Assembly (NCBI GenBank): GCA_023443925.1
Contig: JAEZSL010000082.1
Span: 15,293-79,292 of the forward strand
Direction of reading: 5' to 3'
Length of the DNA stretch: 64,000 nt
Source: Bacillota bacterium
GTDB lineage: Bacteria; Bacillota_A; Clostridia; Lachnospirales; Lachnospiraceae
The notes beneath the pieces are model-generated. The model had not been told where the DNA came from. It did no database searches and saw only the letters and a list, made by a program, of their open reading frames with translations. Shown piece by piece: positions 35,421-43,542 of the stretch. The position numbers were made by a program, and so were the translations under genes. Every line of letters starts with the position of its first letter. Position 1 is the first letter of the stretch.

Positions 35421-37238
35421 ATGAACAAGGATGAAATTCAAAGTAAAATATTAATCTATACGAGAAAACCAAAAAATGAATATACGGAATCCTTAAGTAA
35501 CAGCATTCATTTTGCCTATAGCACCCAAATGGGGGATTTCGTACCTTTAAACCGCAATTATGGCATCCTATTTGCCCAGGCAACCGTGGATTCAGATAAT
35601 GTAATACAGGAAAAGGGTATTAAAAATCCTTATTTATTCCGTACTTCTGACGGTACTTTTGGTATTACAGCCGTCAGGATAACTAAAGAGGGCGGAGTAG
35701 ATGAAGAAAGTAAAGGGTGTATCCTGCTTTGGACCTCAGAGGATTTAATTTCGTTTCAATACCAGGGACTGATTAAACTGCATGAGGAGTTATATGTCAG
35801 GGAAGCCGTCTGTGAGTATAAGGAGAATAAAAACCGGTACGATATACACTGGCAGTCCGAGGGTGGTGATGCTTACGTAAACAGTCTTAAAAACCTGGCA
35901 GAAACAGAGCGCGTTACATTTTCGGTATCAGAAAAGAATTACAGCTTTATACCTCCGGTGGTTTCTATGACAGACATTGTACCCGGCAACATTTTAGCCA
36001 TTGATGAAGAGACAGGGAAGCAATTCAGAGACCACTGGACACCGGTATATCACAAGGAAACCCTTGTTCCAAGCAGTGTGACGGCGGCATCAAAAGGGCA
36101 GCTTAATGAGGTGAAAGCAACCGCAGTTTATTCGGATGGCTCAACTCATGAAAAGAAAGTGCAATGGGATTTAAGTCAAGTTGATTTTTCCATACCCGGA
36201 ATGTATACCGTAAAGGGGGAAGTTAAACAGGAGGTATACCCCTTTCCTTTGGCAAGGGGATACGCAGACCCGGTTATTCTGCCCTGGAACAATAAATATT
36301 ATTATGTCGCTACCAATGATAACAAGGATGACATTGGTATCTATGTCAGAGAGGCTGACACAATAAACGGCTTGTTTGCTCAGGGGTTTACAGAAGCAGT
36401 TATTTTGGATCTGGATGAAGAGAAAGGTTTTAACCAGACTTTTTGGGCTCCGGAATTCCACGTGATCGGTGAGGAGTTATATCTCCTTTTTGCAGTCAGC
36501 GGCAGCGAATGGGGACCCCAGTGCCATATGATGAAGTTAAAGAAAGGTGGAAACCTCTTAACGGCTGCCGACTGGAAGGAGCCTGTCCGGGTAAAAAGAG
36601 CAGACGGAACTTTTCTCGCCACAAAAGGTATTACACTGGATATGACCTATTTTAGAGCTGACGGTGTATCTTGTGTTGTCTGGTCTTACCGCAAAGGAAT
36701 CGGAACACCCCTAGATACCGGTTCCATGCTTTATATTGCCACGGTAGAGGAAGCAGACCCCACCGTACTCACCAGTGAACCGGTGCTGCTGACCAGACCT
36801 TTATTTGGCTGGGAGAATATCCAGGGAACCATTAATAATGAAGGGCCTTATCCCCTTATCACAAAAGATACGGTATATATTACTTATTCCGGCGGGGCAG
36901 CCTGCGGATATACATATAGTTTAGGACTCCTTAGTATACCCCGGGGTTGTGATTATCTGGATACTAAAAACTGGAAGAAGGCAGGTACCCCGGTACTATC
37001 ATACCTTTCTACAGACGAAGTATACGGTCCCGGACATAATTCCTTTTTTCGGGATTATGACGGAACGATTATGATACTGTATCACGGAGAAGAGCTAATT
37101 GTCAAATTCGGAACCAGGTGCACCGCCATGCACAGAGTACATATTAATCGTGCAGGAGTTCCGCTGTTTGATGTGACACGGGAAAGGGATTTGAAAACAG
37201 AATTAAAGAATGTAACCTTAAAGGTAATTGTGAAGTAA
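35421..37238 (+). CDS. GH43-family glycosidase with inactive-looking N-terminal propeller segment
   Basis: Full-length paralogue of the partial gene at 1-1722. Residues 1-205 form a propeller-like segment (IHFAYS at 29-34; KNPYLF at 69-74 where a catalytic RDP/ADP would stand; SEDLISF). A Big_4-like Ig module spans about 215-272 ([19 protein letters not shown]). The active GH43 domain follows: base D283 in ADP, WAPEFH at 342-347, D407 in TLDMT, acid E474 in NEGP and a late GPGHN. No signal peptide. GAGAGG precedes the ATG. The gene is followed directly by a leftover permease tail, showing a past deletion. Arabinofuranosidase or xylosidase activity is inferred. Confidence 0.85.
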   Translation: MNKDEIQSKILIYTRKPKNEYTESLSNSIHFAYSTQMGDFVPLNRNYGILFAQATVDSDNVIQEKGIKNPYLFRTSDGTFGITAVRITKEGGVDEESKGCILLWTSEDLISFQYQGLIKLHEELYVREAVCEYKENKNRYDIHWQSEGGDAYVNSLKNLAETERVTFSVSEKNYSFIPPVVSMTDIVPGNILAIDEETGKQFRDHWTPVYHKETLVPSSVTAASKGQLNEVKATAVYSDGSTHEKKVQWDLSQVDFSIPGMYTVKGEVKQEVYPFPLARGYADPVILPWNNKYYYVATNDNKDDIGIYVREADTINGLFAQGFTEAVILDLDEEKGFNQTFWAPEFHVIGEELYLLFAVSGSEWGPQCHMMKLKKGGNLLTAADWKEPVRVKRADGTFLATKGITLDMTYFRADGVSCVVWSYRKGIGTPLDTGSMLYIATVEEADPTVLTSEPVLLTRPLFGWENIQGTINNEGPYPLITKDTVYITYSGGAACGYTYSLGLLSIPRGCDYLDTKNWKKAGTPVLSYLSTDEVYGPGHNSFFRDYDGTIMILYHGEELIVKFGTRCTAMHRVHINRAGVPLFDVTRERDLKTELKNVTLKVIVK

Positions 37239-37309
37239 TTATATGTGTCTATCCGTTTCTGCAACGATATTTTGTTACGGGTATTATGGTCGGCTCAGTA
37301 AAAGAATAA
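37239..37309 (+). pseudogene. Remnant of an LplC-type permease C-terminus
   Basis: Immediately after the GH43 stop, a frame to the TAA at 37307-37309 reads [23 protein letters not shown]. This is the diagnostic tail of the second permease in this importer class: compare AYPFVQKYFVKGVMIGSVKG at the end of the gene at 25759 and [20 protein letters not shown] at 57503. Nothing upstream in this frame belongs to a permease, so only the last 20-odd codons survive. A deletion must have removed the rest of an importer that once lay here, between GH43 and GH29. Confidence 0.85.
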
Positions 37310-37336
37310 GGTGCGTCAAGGAAAGGAGTTTACACT

Positions 37337-37378
37337 GTGAGGTGTGAATTTACTAAACAAGGAGAGAGGAAGATATGA
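37337..37378 (+). CDS. Leader mini-ORF overlapping the GH29 start (13 codons)
   Basis: GTG at 37337 follows AAAGGAG at an eight-base spacing and reads 13 codons (MRCEFTKQGERKI) to a TGA that overlaps the GH29 ATG (ATGA). A TTTACAC/GTGTGAA stem spans the start codon region. The GH29 ribosome site (AGGAGAGAGG) lies within the mini-ORF. This is the best ribosome site among the leader frames here, and the overlap implies translational coupling. Confidence 0.4.
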   Translation: MRCEFTKQGERKI

Positions 37379-38850
37379 GAGAACGAAAGCAATATTTGGA
37401 GGAAATTAACAAAGTAATTACAGAAGGACCATATTCGGACAGCTGGGATTCACTGGGAGCCTATCAGGTACCTGAGTGGTATATAAAATTAAAATTCGGG
37501 ATCTTTATACATTGGGGATTATATAGTGTTCCGGCTTTTAACAATGAGTGGTATTCACGGAATATGTATATAAAGGGCAGCAGTGAGTATGACCATCATA
37601 TTAAAACCTTCGGAGAGCATAAAGAGTTCGGCTATAAAGATTTTATTCCCATGTTTAAAGCGGAAAACTTCTGTGCAGACGAATGGGCTGATTTATTTAA
37701 ACAAGCAGGAGCAAAGTATGTAGTTCCGGTGGCGGAACATCATGACGGATTTCAGATGTACCGGAGTGATTTTTCAAATTATAATGCATATGAAATGGGC
37801 CCGCAAAAGGATATTCTTGGGGAGTTGGAAGCAGCGTTTGAAAAACGGGGACTTGTAACGGGGGCATCTTCCCACCGTATTGAGCATTGGTTTTTTATGG
37901 GACACGGTAAGGAATTTGATAGTGACATAAAAGAACCACTTGTATTAGGAGATTTTTATTGGCCTGCAATGCCCGAGCCTCATCATCAGGATTTATTCTC
38001 AACACCGGAACCAACACAGGAATATTTAGAAGACTGGTTAATAAGAACCTGCGAAATAGTGGACCGCTACCAGCCCGGTATTGTTTATTTCGACTGGTGG
38101 ATACATCACAGCTCCGTAAAACCTTATCTGAAGAAATTTGCTGCTTTCTATTATAACAGAGCAAAACAGTGGGACAAAGAAGTTGTGATAAACTATAAAC
38201 ATGATGCATTTATGTTTGGTACTGCTGTAGTTGATATCGAACGAGGACAATTTGCCGATATTAAGCCATTTTTCTGGCAGACGGATACGGCTGTGGCCAG
38301 AAATTCCTGGTGCTATACGGTGAATCAGGATTATAAAACCGCCAATGAAATTATCTGTTCTCTGGTTGATATAGTAAGTAAAAATGGTACTCTTTTATTA
38401 AACATTGGCCCTAAATCAGACGGAACCATCCCGGAAGGCGATAAAAGGATACTATTAGAAATTGGTGAATGGCTTAAGGTTAACGGTGAGGCAATATACG
38501 ATACTCACTATTGGCGTATTGCAAGTGAGGGGCCAAGTATTGTACAAGAGGGCCAGTTTACGGATCAGTCAGCCGTTGAATTTACAAAAGAGGATATACG
38601 TTTTACCGTAAAAGGAACCTATTTATATGCATCGGTATTAAAATATCCGGAAGATGGCCAGGTGACAATAAAAGCCTTAGGGGAACATGATGCATTCAGC
38701 AAGCCCTTGTTTCATGGAATCATTAAAAGCATCTCAGTGCTTGGATTTGATGAAAGACCTGACTGGGAAAGAGATAATACAGGGTTACATATAAAAACCT
38801 CCAATATAGTAAGTAAAAATCCGGTTGTGTTAAAGATTGAAATAGACTAA
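37375..38850 (+). CDS. GH29 alpha-L-fucosidase
   Basis: A retaining alpha-L-fucosidase that would act on fucosylated side chains. The barrel shows FGIFIHWGLYSVPAF (41-55), VAEHHDGF (119-126) and nucleophile D240 in GIVYFDWWIHH. Motif NGTLLLNIGPKSDGTIPEG near 345-363 is typical of the family. A small C-terminal beta domain follows. No signal peptide, so it is cytoplasmic. Its partner FucU (16738) would handle the released L-fucose. The ATG overlaps the stop of the mini-ORF at 37337. The acid/base residue is poorly conserved in GH29 and I do not assign it. Confidence 0.88.
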   Translation: MRERKQYLEEINKVITEGPYSDSWDSLGAYQVPEWYIKLKFGIFIHWGLYSVPAFNNEWYSRNMYIKGSSEYDHHIKTFGEHKEFGYKDFIPMFKAENFCADEWADLFKQAGAKYVVPVAEHHDGFQMYRSDFSNYNAYEMGPQKDILGELEAAFEKRGLVTGASSHRIEHWFFMGHGKEFDSDIKEPLVLGDFYWPAMPEPHHQDLFSTPEPTQEYLEDWLIRTCEIVDRYQPGIVYFDWWIHHSSVKPYLKKFAAFYYNRAKQWDKEVVINYKHDAFMFGTAVVDIERGQFADIKPFFWQTDTAVARNSWCYTVNQDYKTANEIICSLVDIVSKNGTLLLNIGPKSDGTIPEGDKRILLEIGEWLKVNGEAIYDTHYWRIASEGPSIVQEGQFTDQSAVEFTKEDIRFTVKGTYLYASVLKYPEDGQVTIKALGEHDAFSKPLFHGIIKSISVLGFDERPDWERDNTGLHIKTSNIVSKNPVVLKIEID

Positions 38851-38897
38851 AAGAAAGAATACGTTTGGTTTTAAGAGGTTTTAATTTATATAATAGT

Positions 38898-38923
38898 AAA
38901 TGCCGCCAGCACTGGCGGCATTT
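38898..38923. terminator. Bidirectional terminator between converging genes
   Basis: AAATGCCGCCAG (38898-38909) pairs with CTGGCGGCATTT (38912-38923), a 12-bp perfect stem with a two-base gap, followed by TTAC on one side and preceded by A-rich sequence on the other. It serves GH29 on the plus strand and the AraC receptor on the minus strand. Confidence 0.85.
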
Positions 38924-39005
38924 TACATACCAGAGGGTATTCACGTTTTTACACCCGTAGACAATATTATTTATCTCCTTAAATGTCCCTGTGTGAACCG
39001 GGTCT

Positions 39006-41300
39006 TTATAGTTTAATATAAAGCTTTCTATAATCCCCCGGGGTAATATTAATATACTTTTTAAAGAATCGCTGATAACTTTGAACATTGTTATAGCCAA
39101 CTTTTTCCGATATTTCTCCTAAGGTTAAAAAGGTATTGGTCAGATATTCTTTACTTTTATTGATTCGAACACTATTTAGATAATCTGTTAAGGTAATACC
39201 GGTTCTTGTACGGAAGATTTTGCTTAAGTAGGAATAGCTGATATCCAAATGATCTGCCGCATCGGTAATATTCATATCCCGCATATAATTTTCTTCCAGA
39301 TACTTTTTGGCCAGTTCACAATAATTGTTTTCCTTGGCGTCACTATTTTTATATTGGCAGCTGGTAAGCTTTAAGGTCTGTTTAATAAACCGCATCATCT
39401 CAGTTAAGGTTTTCTTTTCATTCAGAGCTTGTATCAGATTGATATCCAGTAATTTGCTAAAATGTAATTCATGATCTAAGTCCACCATAATACGGCTGCA
39501 AACCTCTTTAACCAGAGATACGTTTTGTATGGAGCTTAAAATTGTCTGCAGCTGTTCAAATTGGTTATCCACTTCCGATTCATTTTGGGATACAATATTC
39601 CTGATAAAAGCGGTATTCATATTCAGCAGCATATTATAAATATCATCACTGTCTTTGTAGCTGATCACCCGTTCCTCGGTTATAACTTCATTCTTCCAGT
39701 TAAAAAAGTAAGCATTAACAATTAAATCAAGGCAGACGAAATACTGCGGAATGATTTCTTCTACCATCTTTATGGGACAGCTTACGGCAAAATATGCATT
39801 TTGATCGGATAGCTTAATAACCGTATCCGTAATTACTTTTCTGGTCTGATCTTCACTTTCTTTTTCATTTGCTATATAAAGAAGAACGATGTTATCTTCT
39901 TCAATTTGGGTAAGTATACCTTTTAAGGAGGATTGGAGATAAGTCCGCAGTACTTCCTGCAGGTTCAGGCGGAATAACATCTCCTCATCAACAGACATTG
40001 CTTTATTGGCAACGTCAAGTTTAAATATTAACATTTCACAAAATCCAATACCGTTCTCATCAAATAAAAAGGGGTGATCCTGCAGAAAGTCTTTCCTGCA
40101 CTGGTAATTTTCTAAATAATTACGAAAACGGAAGGTTTTGCTAATCTCCTCAAATTTCTTTAAATTAAGTCTTGCATTGGAATTGAAGTTATTCATTTCC
40201 AAGAAAACTTGTTTTAACATATGAATCTCATCATGGACGTTCTCAGTGTGCAGATTATTCGAATTGTCGGTAATTTCGGTATAAAGCGTATTAATGGGCT
40301 GATAAAGTCTTTTGGCCATATAGATGGATATAACCAATAAAAATAAGGTAAGACCCATGCAAATAAGAAGAATGTATTTCCCTAAATATTGAGATTCCTG
40401 GTAGGAATCATGAAAAGGGTAAGAGGTGACACAATAAACTCCGAAATCCAGAGCTTTTATGAAATAAATGCGGTTATTCTGCGTAACATAAGCCACGCCG
40501 TTTTTCGTAGTATCAGCCTCTAGTTTTAGAAGGCTTTCAGGGGCCGTATAGCCGCAGGTACCCTCAATTAATTTACCGCTTTCATCAAGAAAGAAAAACT
40601 CCTGCTTATTACTATAGAGATTATAGGAATCTGCAATTTCATTATAAAGCCTGTCTATACTTATATTAGCAGCCAGATAAAAATCCGGTCTTGCTTTTAT
40701 AATATAGGTAAAGACTAATTGATTAAACTCACTGTATAAGGTATCAAATTTACTTAACAGTTCTTTATTATCAAAAGCGTATCGGAGTGGAAGCTGCTGT
40801 ATGCTGTAGATATCCTCATTAATATCATTCATCCAGGTTGTATCATAAAATTCGCCGATAGAATACTTCCCAGATTTTGAATTATAAATTTTGCCCGTTA
40901 TTTTATCATAAAAATAAACGGAAAAAATTAAATGATATTTTTCAGTCATAGAATTCAAGCGTTTTATAATCATGGATAAATCGCTGGTATAATCGCCGGA
41001 ATAAGTATAGGTGCTGTACTTTTGTTCTCTGGATTCCGTGGCAACCTCCAGTTTTATGGTTTTCATTCTTTGATTAATACCGGAGACAATCTCATTTAAG
41101 GTAATGGATTTTTCCTGATGAAATTTTTGGGCAGCCTGGTGTGAGATCATAGTATACCAGATGATTCCCAGAATGCAGATGGGGATTAATATGAGAAAAA
41201 TATTGGATAATACGATTTTGTATAAATAAGACGGAAAGCCTTTCCATTTTCTCTTCTTATCGTTGTATGGTTTTATCAGCATGAAAAAATTTTCCCCCAT
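39006..41300 (-). CDS. Membrane-anchored AraC-family regulator with extracellular sensor
   Basis: Second one-component receptor of the layout seen at 19975. TM1 at about 27-50 (IVLSNIFLILIPICILGIIW), a large extracellular region to about 305, TM2 at about 308-330 (ILLICMGLTLFLLVISIYMA), a cytoplasmic linker, and a C-terminal double HTH (about 660-764; ITDAADHLDISYSYLSKIFR and a second HTH ending ITPGDYRKLY). No kinase motifs. Two starts are possible: ATG at 41300 with GGAG close upstream, or ATG at 41282 after GTAATGGGGGAAAATT, which mirrors the ribosome-site context of the permease at 25759. Divergent from the importer at 41635, its probable target. Confidence 0.83.
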   Translation of the reverse strand: MGENFFMLIKPYNDKKRKWKGFPSYLYKIVLSNIFLILIPICILGIIWYTMISHQAAQKFHQEKSITLNEIVSGINQRMKTIKLEVATESREQKYSTYTYSGDYTSDLSMIIKRLNSMTEKYHLIFSVYFYDKITGKIYNSKSGKYSIGEFYDTTWMNDINEDIYSIQQLPLRYAFDNKELLSKFDTLYSEFNQLVFTYIIKARPDFYLAANISIDRLYNEIADSYNLYSNKQEFFFLDESGKLIEGTCGYTAPESLLKLEADTTKNGVAYVTQNNRIYFIKALDFGVYCVTSYPFHDSYQESQYLGKYILLICMGLTLFLLVISIYMAKRLYQPINTLYTEITDNSNNLHTENVHDEIHMLKQVFLEMNNFNSNARLNLKKFEEISKTFRFRNYLENYQCRKDFLQDHPFLFDENGIGFCEMLIFKLDVANKAMSVDEEMLFRLNLQEVLRTYLQSSLKGILTQIEEDNIVLLYIANEKESEDQTRKVITDTVIKLSDQNAYFAVSCPIKMVEEIIPQYFVCLDLIVNAYFFNWKNEVITEERVISYKDSDDIYNMLLNMNTAFIRNIVSQNESEVDNQFEQLQTILSSIQNVSLVKEVCSRIMVDLDHELHFSKLLDINLIQALNEKKTLTEMMRFIKQTLKLTSCQYKNSDAKENNYCELAKKYLEENYMRDMNITDAADHLDISYSYLSKIFRTRTGITLTDYLNSVRINKSKEYLTNTFLTLGEISEKVGYNNVQSYQRFFKKYINITPGDYRKLYIKL

Positions 41301-41341
41301 TACTCCATAAATTGTAGAATTTTTTCCAATATCCTATAAAA

Positions 41342-41371
41342 AGTATATCATAATAAAGGCGTTTATTTCAA
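41342..41371 (-). promoter_or_regulatory. Promoter of the membrane AraC receptor
   Basis: On the minus strand, TTGAAA (41371-41366) and TATACT (41347-41342) are 18 bases apart, about 40 bases before the start codon. Good -35 and -10 matches. The remaining divergent gap to 41529 is AT-rich without a clear plus-strand promoter. Confidence 0.5.
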
Positions 41372-41529
41372 GTTAAGCGATAATCATACACTGGAATAAT
41401 AGATATTGATGGTCCAGGATAGTTTTTCATGGTCATAAATCGAAATGTACTGTTGTATTTTGCAGGTAAGTTTAATAGGATGATTTTATCCAAAAAATTA
41501 ATTGAAGTGATAGCTTTGTATTAATTAAA

Positions 41530-41634
41530 GAGTGGAAGAAAATTTAGAACATGAAAGGATGCCACGCAGCAATTCTTTCACTCCTTTTGTGGCAGTACTG
41601 CAGCTGTGGCTGTGGTGTGTATTTGGTATAGAAT
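41530..41634 (+). promoter_or_regulatory. Leader with interleaved stems (possible pseudoknot) before the LplB-like gene
   Basis: Stem 1 pairs GAGTGGAAGAA (41530-41540) with TTCTTTCACTC (41573-41583), 11 bp with one G-U. Stem 2 pairs TGCCAC (41560-41565, inside loop 1) with GTGGCA (41589-41594, outside stem 1), so the two are interleaved as in an H-type pseudoknot. About 47 of 56 bases match the leader at 60351, including both stems and the AAGAAAATTTA spacer. The mini-ORF at 41551 lies inside. No known riboswitch core is recognised. Confidence 0.55.
41551..41631 (+). CDS. Leader mini-ORF (26 codons) of the MKGCH type
   Basis: ATG at 41551 opens a 26-codon frame starting MKGCHAAILSL and ending in a Cys-rich stretch (YCSCGCG). 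The TAG stands three bases before the permease ATG at 41635. The first 11 residues match the mini-ORF at 60370 at 9 positions. The permease lacks a good ribosome site of its own, so coupling through this frame is plausible. Confidence 0.4.
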   Translation: MKGCHAAILSLLLWQYCSCGCGVYLV

Positions 41635-42588
41635 ATGAGAATGAAAAAAATGAGTCAGAGCCAAATCAGAGCTAAAACCGGCAGAAAACCAATCGGGTTC
41701 TATTTATGGAGGGATAAATGGCTTTATCTGATGTTAGTGCCGGTCATTGTATACTACTTCGTATTTAAATATGTACCGATGTATGGTTTAACCATCGCCT
41801 TTAAAGATTACAATGTTTTTAAAGGTATAAACGGGAGCGAATGGGCAGGCTTAGATAATTTTAAAAAGGTATTTTCAACCGATTTGTTTTGGTTATCTAC
41901 CAGAAATACTTTAGTACTTAATCTTACGACTCTAGTAGTAAATTTTCCTCTTACCATTTTAGTCGCATTAATGCTGAATGAAATCCGTTCACTTAGATTT
42001 AAGAAGATATCGCAATCTTTTTTATATCTCCCCCACTTTATCTCCTGGGTAGTTGTTGCAGGTATCGCTACGAATCTGTTTTCGCAGACCGACGGCAGTA
42101 TTAATAATTTTCTCACCGCACTGGGGTTTCGTTCCGTCCCTTTTTTAAATAACAATGGATGGTGGATTTTTACATATGTAATCAGTAATGTTTGGAAAGA
42201 AATCGGATGGGGAACCATCATTTATCTGGCAGCCATAACAGGAATTGACGAAACCTTGTATGAAGCAGCGTATATAGATGGAGCTACCAAGCTGCAGCGT
42301 ATCTTTTATATCACGTTACCCATGATTAAATCGGTCGTTATCGTTATGCTGATTCTTTCTATAAGTAAGATGATGAGTATTGGTCTGGATGCTCCCCTGC
42401 TGTTAGGTAATACAAAAGTGATTAATGTATCGGAAGTAATAAGTACTTATATTTACCGGTTAGGTATTGTAAAAGCAGAGTATAGCTTATCAACAGTAAT
42501 TGGATTGTTCCAGTCGGTGGTCAACATAATAATTCTTTTCCTTGCGAACCGGTTTGCAAAAAGCATCGGAGAAGAGGGAATTATCTAG
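41635..42588 (+). CDS. ABC oligosaccharide importer permease 1 (LplB-like)
   Basis: First membrane subunit of the third importer. After a basic N-terminus, TM1 is at about 31-50 (LYLMLVPVIVYYFVFKYVPM). VPMYGLTIAFKDY and the EAA loop YEAAYIDGATKLQRIFYITLP are the class hallmarks. Six TM segments in 317 residues. The start lacks a strong Shine-Dalgarno and follows the mini-ORF stop by three bases. The in-frame Met at codon 3 or 6 would be alternatives. Followed by the LplC-like partner after 18 bases. Confidence 0.88.
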   Translation: MRMKKMSQSQIRAKTGRKPIGFYLWRDKWLYLMLVPVIVYYFVFKYVPMYGLTIAFKDYNVFKGINGSEWAGLDNFKKVFSTDLFWLSTRNTLVLNLTTLVVNFPLTILVALMLNEIRSLRFKKISQSFLYLPHFISWVVVAGIATNLFSQTDGSINNFLTALGFRSVPFLNNNGWWIFTYVISNVWKEIGWGTIIYLAAITGIDETLYEAAYIDGATKLQRIFYITLPMIKSVVIVMLILSISKMMSIGLDAPLLLGNTKVINVSEVISTYIYRLGIVKAEYSLSTVIGLFQSVVNIIILFLANRFAKSIGEEGII

Positions 42589-42606
42589 GGAGGGGTTTTA
42601 AATCAT

Positions 42607-43494
42607 ATGATATTGCAAAGCAGAAAAGCAAAAAAAATAAATTCCATTTCATTTGGTACGGTGTTGAATTATGCAGTATTAACGATTATAGTTGTTATCT
42701 GCCTGTATCCCTTTTTAAACGTAGTAGCCTATTCCTTAAGCAGTAACAGAGCCGTATTGTCAGGGAAAGTGACTTTTTTGCCAATAGAATTTCAGATAGA
42801 TGCTTATAAGGATATTATTCACAGAGGGCAGATATGGGTTTCCATGCGGGTTACAATATTGGTGACCTTGCTCGGAACCGCCCTTGGATTAATACTAACT
42901 ATCTTTGCTGCCTATGCGCTTTCAAAGGATAAGCTTAAGGGGCGTAAATGGATTTCCGGACTGATTCTGTTTACCATGTATTTCAGCGGCGGGATAATAC
43001 CTACATTTCTGGTTGTAAAGGAGCTTGGGATGTTTGATCATCTTACGGCTCTCTATATCCCGACAGCGGTGAGTGTATTTAACTTTATTGTTATGAGAAC
43101 TTTTTTCAGAGAACTTCCGGATAGTCTCGAGGAAGCCGCTTTTCTGGACGGTGCATCCGATGTCCAGATTCTCTGGAGGATTGTACTTCCGCTGTCCCTG
43201 CCAATTATTGCAACAATTGGTCTCTTTTATGCAGTCGCTTATTGGAATGATTATTTTAATGCCCTGATTTATATTCAGTCCCCTGAAAAGTTTACTCTCC
43301 AGCTTCGTTTAAGAAGTCTTTTATTTGCAGATGAACTGGGAACGGCGGGAAGTGAGGGATTAGGATCACAGGTTATGGCTGAATCTTTGAAAATGGCATG
43401 CATTGTAGTAGGAACAATTCCGATTCTCATTGTTTATCCATGGCTTCAGAAGTATTTCGTTAAGGGTGTTATGCTGGGTGCTGTAAAAGGTTAA
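42607..43494 (+). CDS. ABC oligosaccharide importer permease 2 (LplC-like)
   Basis: Second membrane subunit. Six TM segments, first at about 18-38 (YAVLTIIVVICLYPFLNVVAY). The EAA loop is SLEEAAFLDGASDVQILWRIVLPL, and the tail is YPWLQKYFVKGVMLGAVKG. GGAGGGG stands 11 bases before the ATG, slightly long. It is followed 48 bases later by the binding protein with AGGAGGA. Part of an operon that continues into two oxidoreductases. Confidence 0.88.
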   Translation: MILQSRKAKKINSISFGTVLNYAVLTIIVVICLYPFLNVVAYSLSSNRAVLSGKVTFLPIEFQIDAYKDIIHRGQIWVSMRVTILVTLLGTALGLILTIFAAYALSKDKLKGRKWISGLILFTMYFSGGIIPTFLVVKELGMFDHLTALYIPTAVSVFNFIVMRTFFRELPDSLEEAAFLDGASDVQILWRIVLPLSLPIIATIGLFYAVAYWNDYFNALIYIQSPEKFTLQLRLRSLLFADELGTAGSEGLGSQVMAESLKMACIVVGTIPILIVYPWLQKYFVKGVMLGAVKG

Positions 43495-43542
43495 CAGTAC
43501 CTGCAATACGATACACTAAATATTATATTAGGAGGAAGGTAT

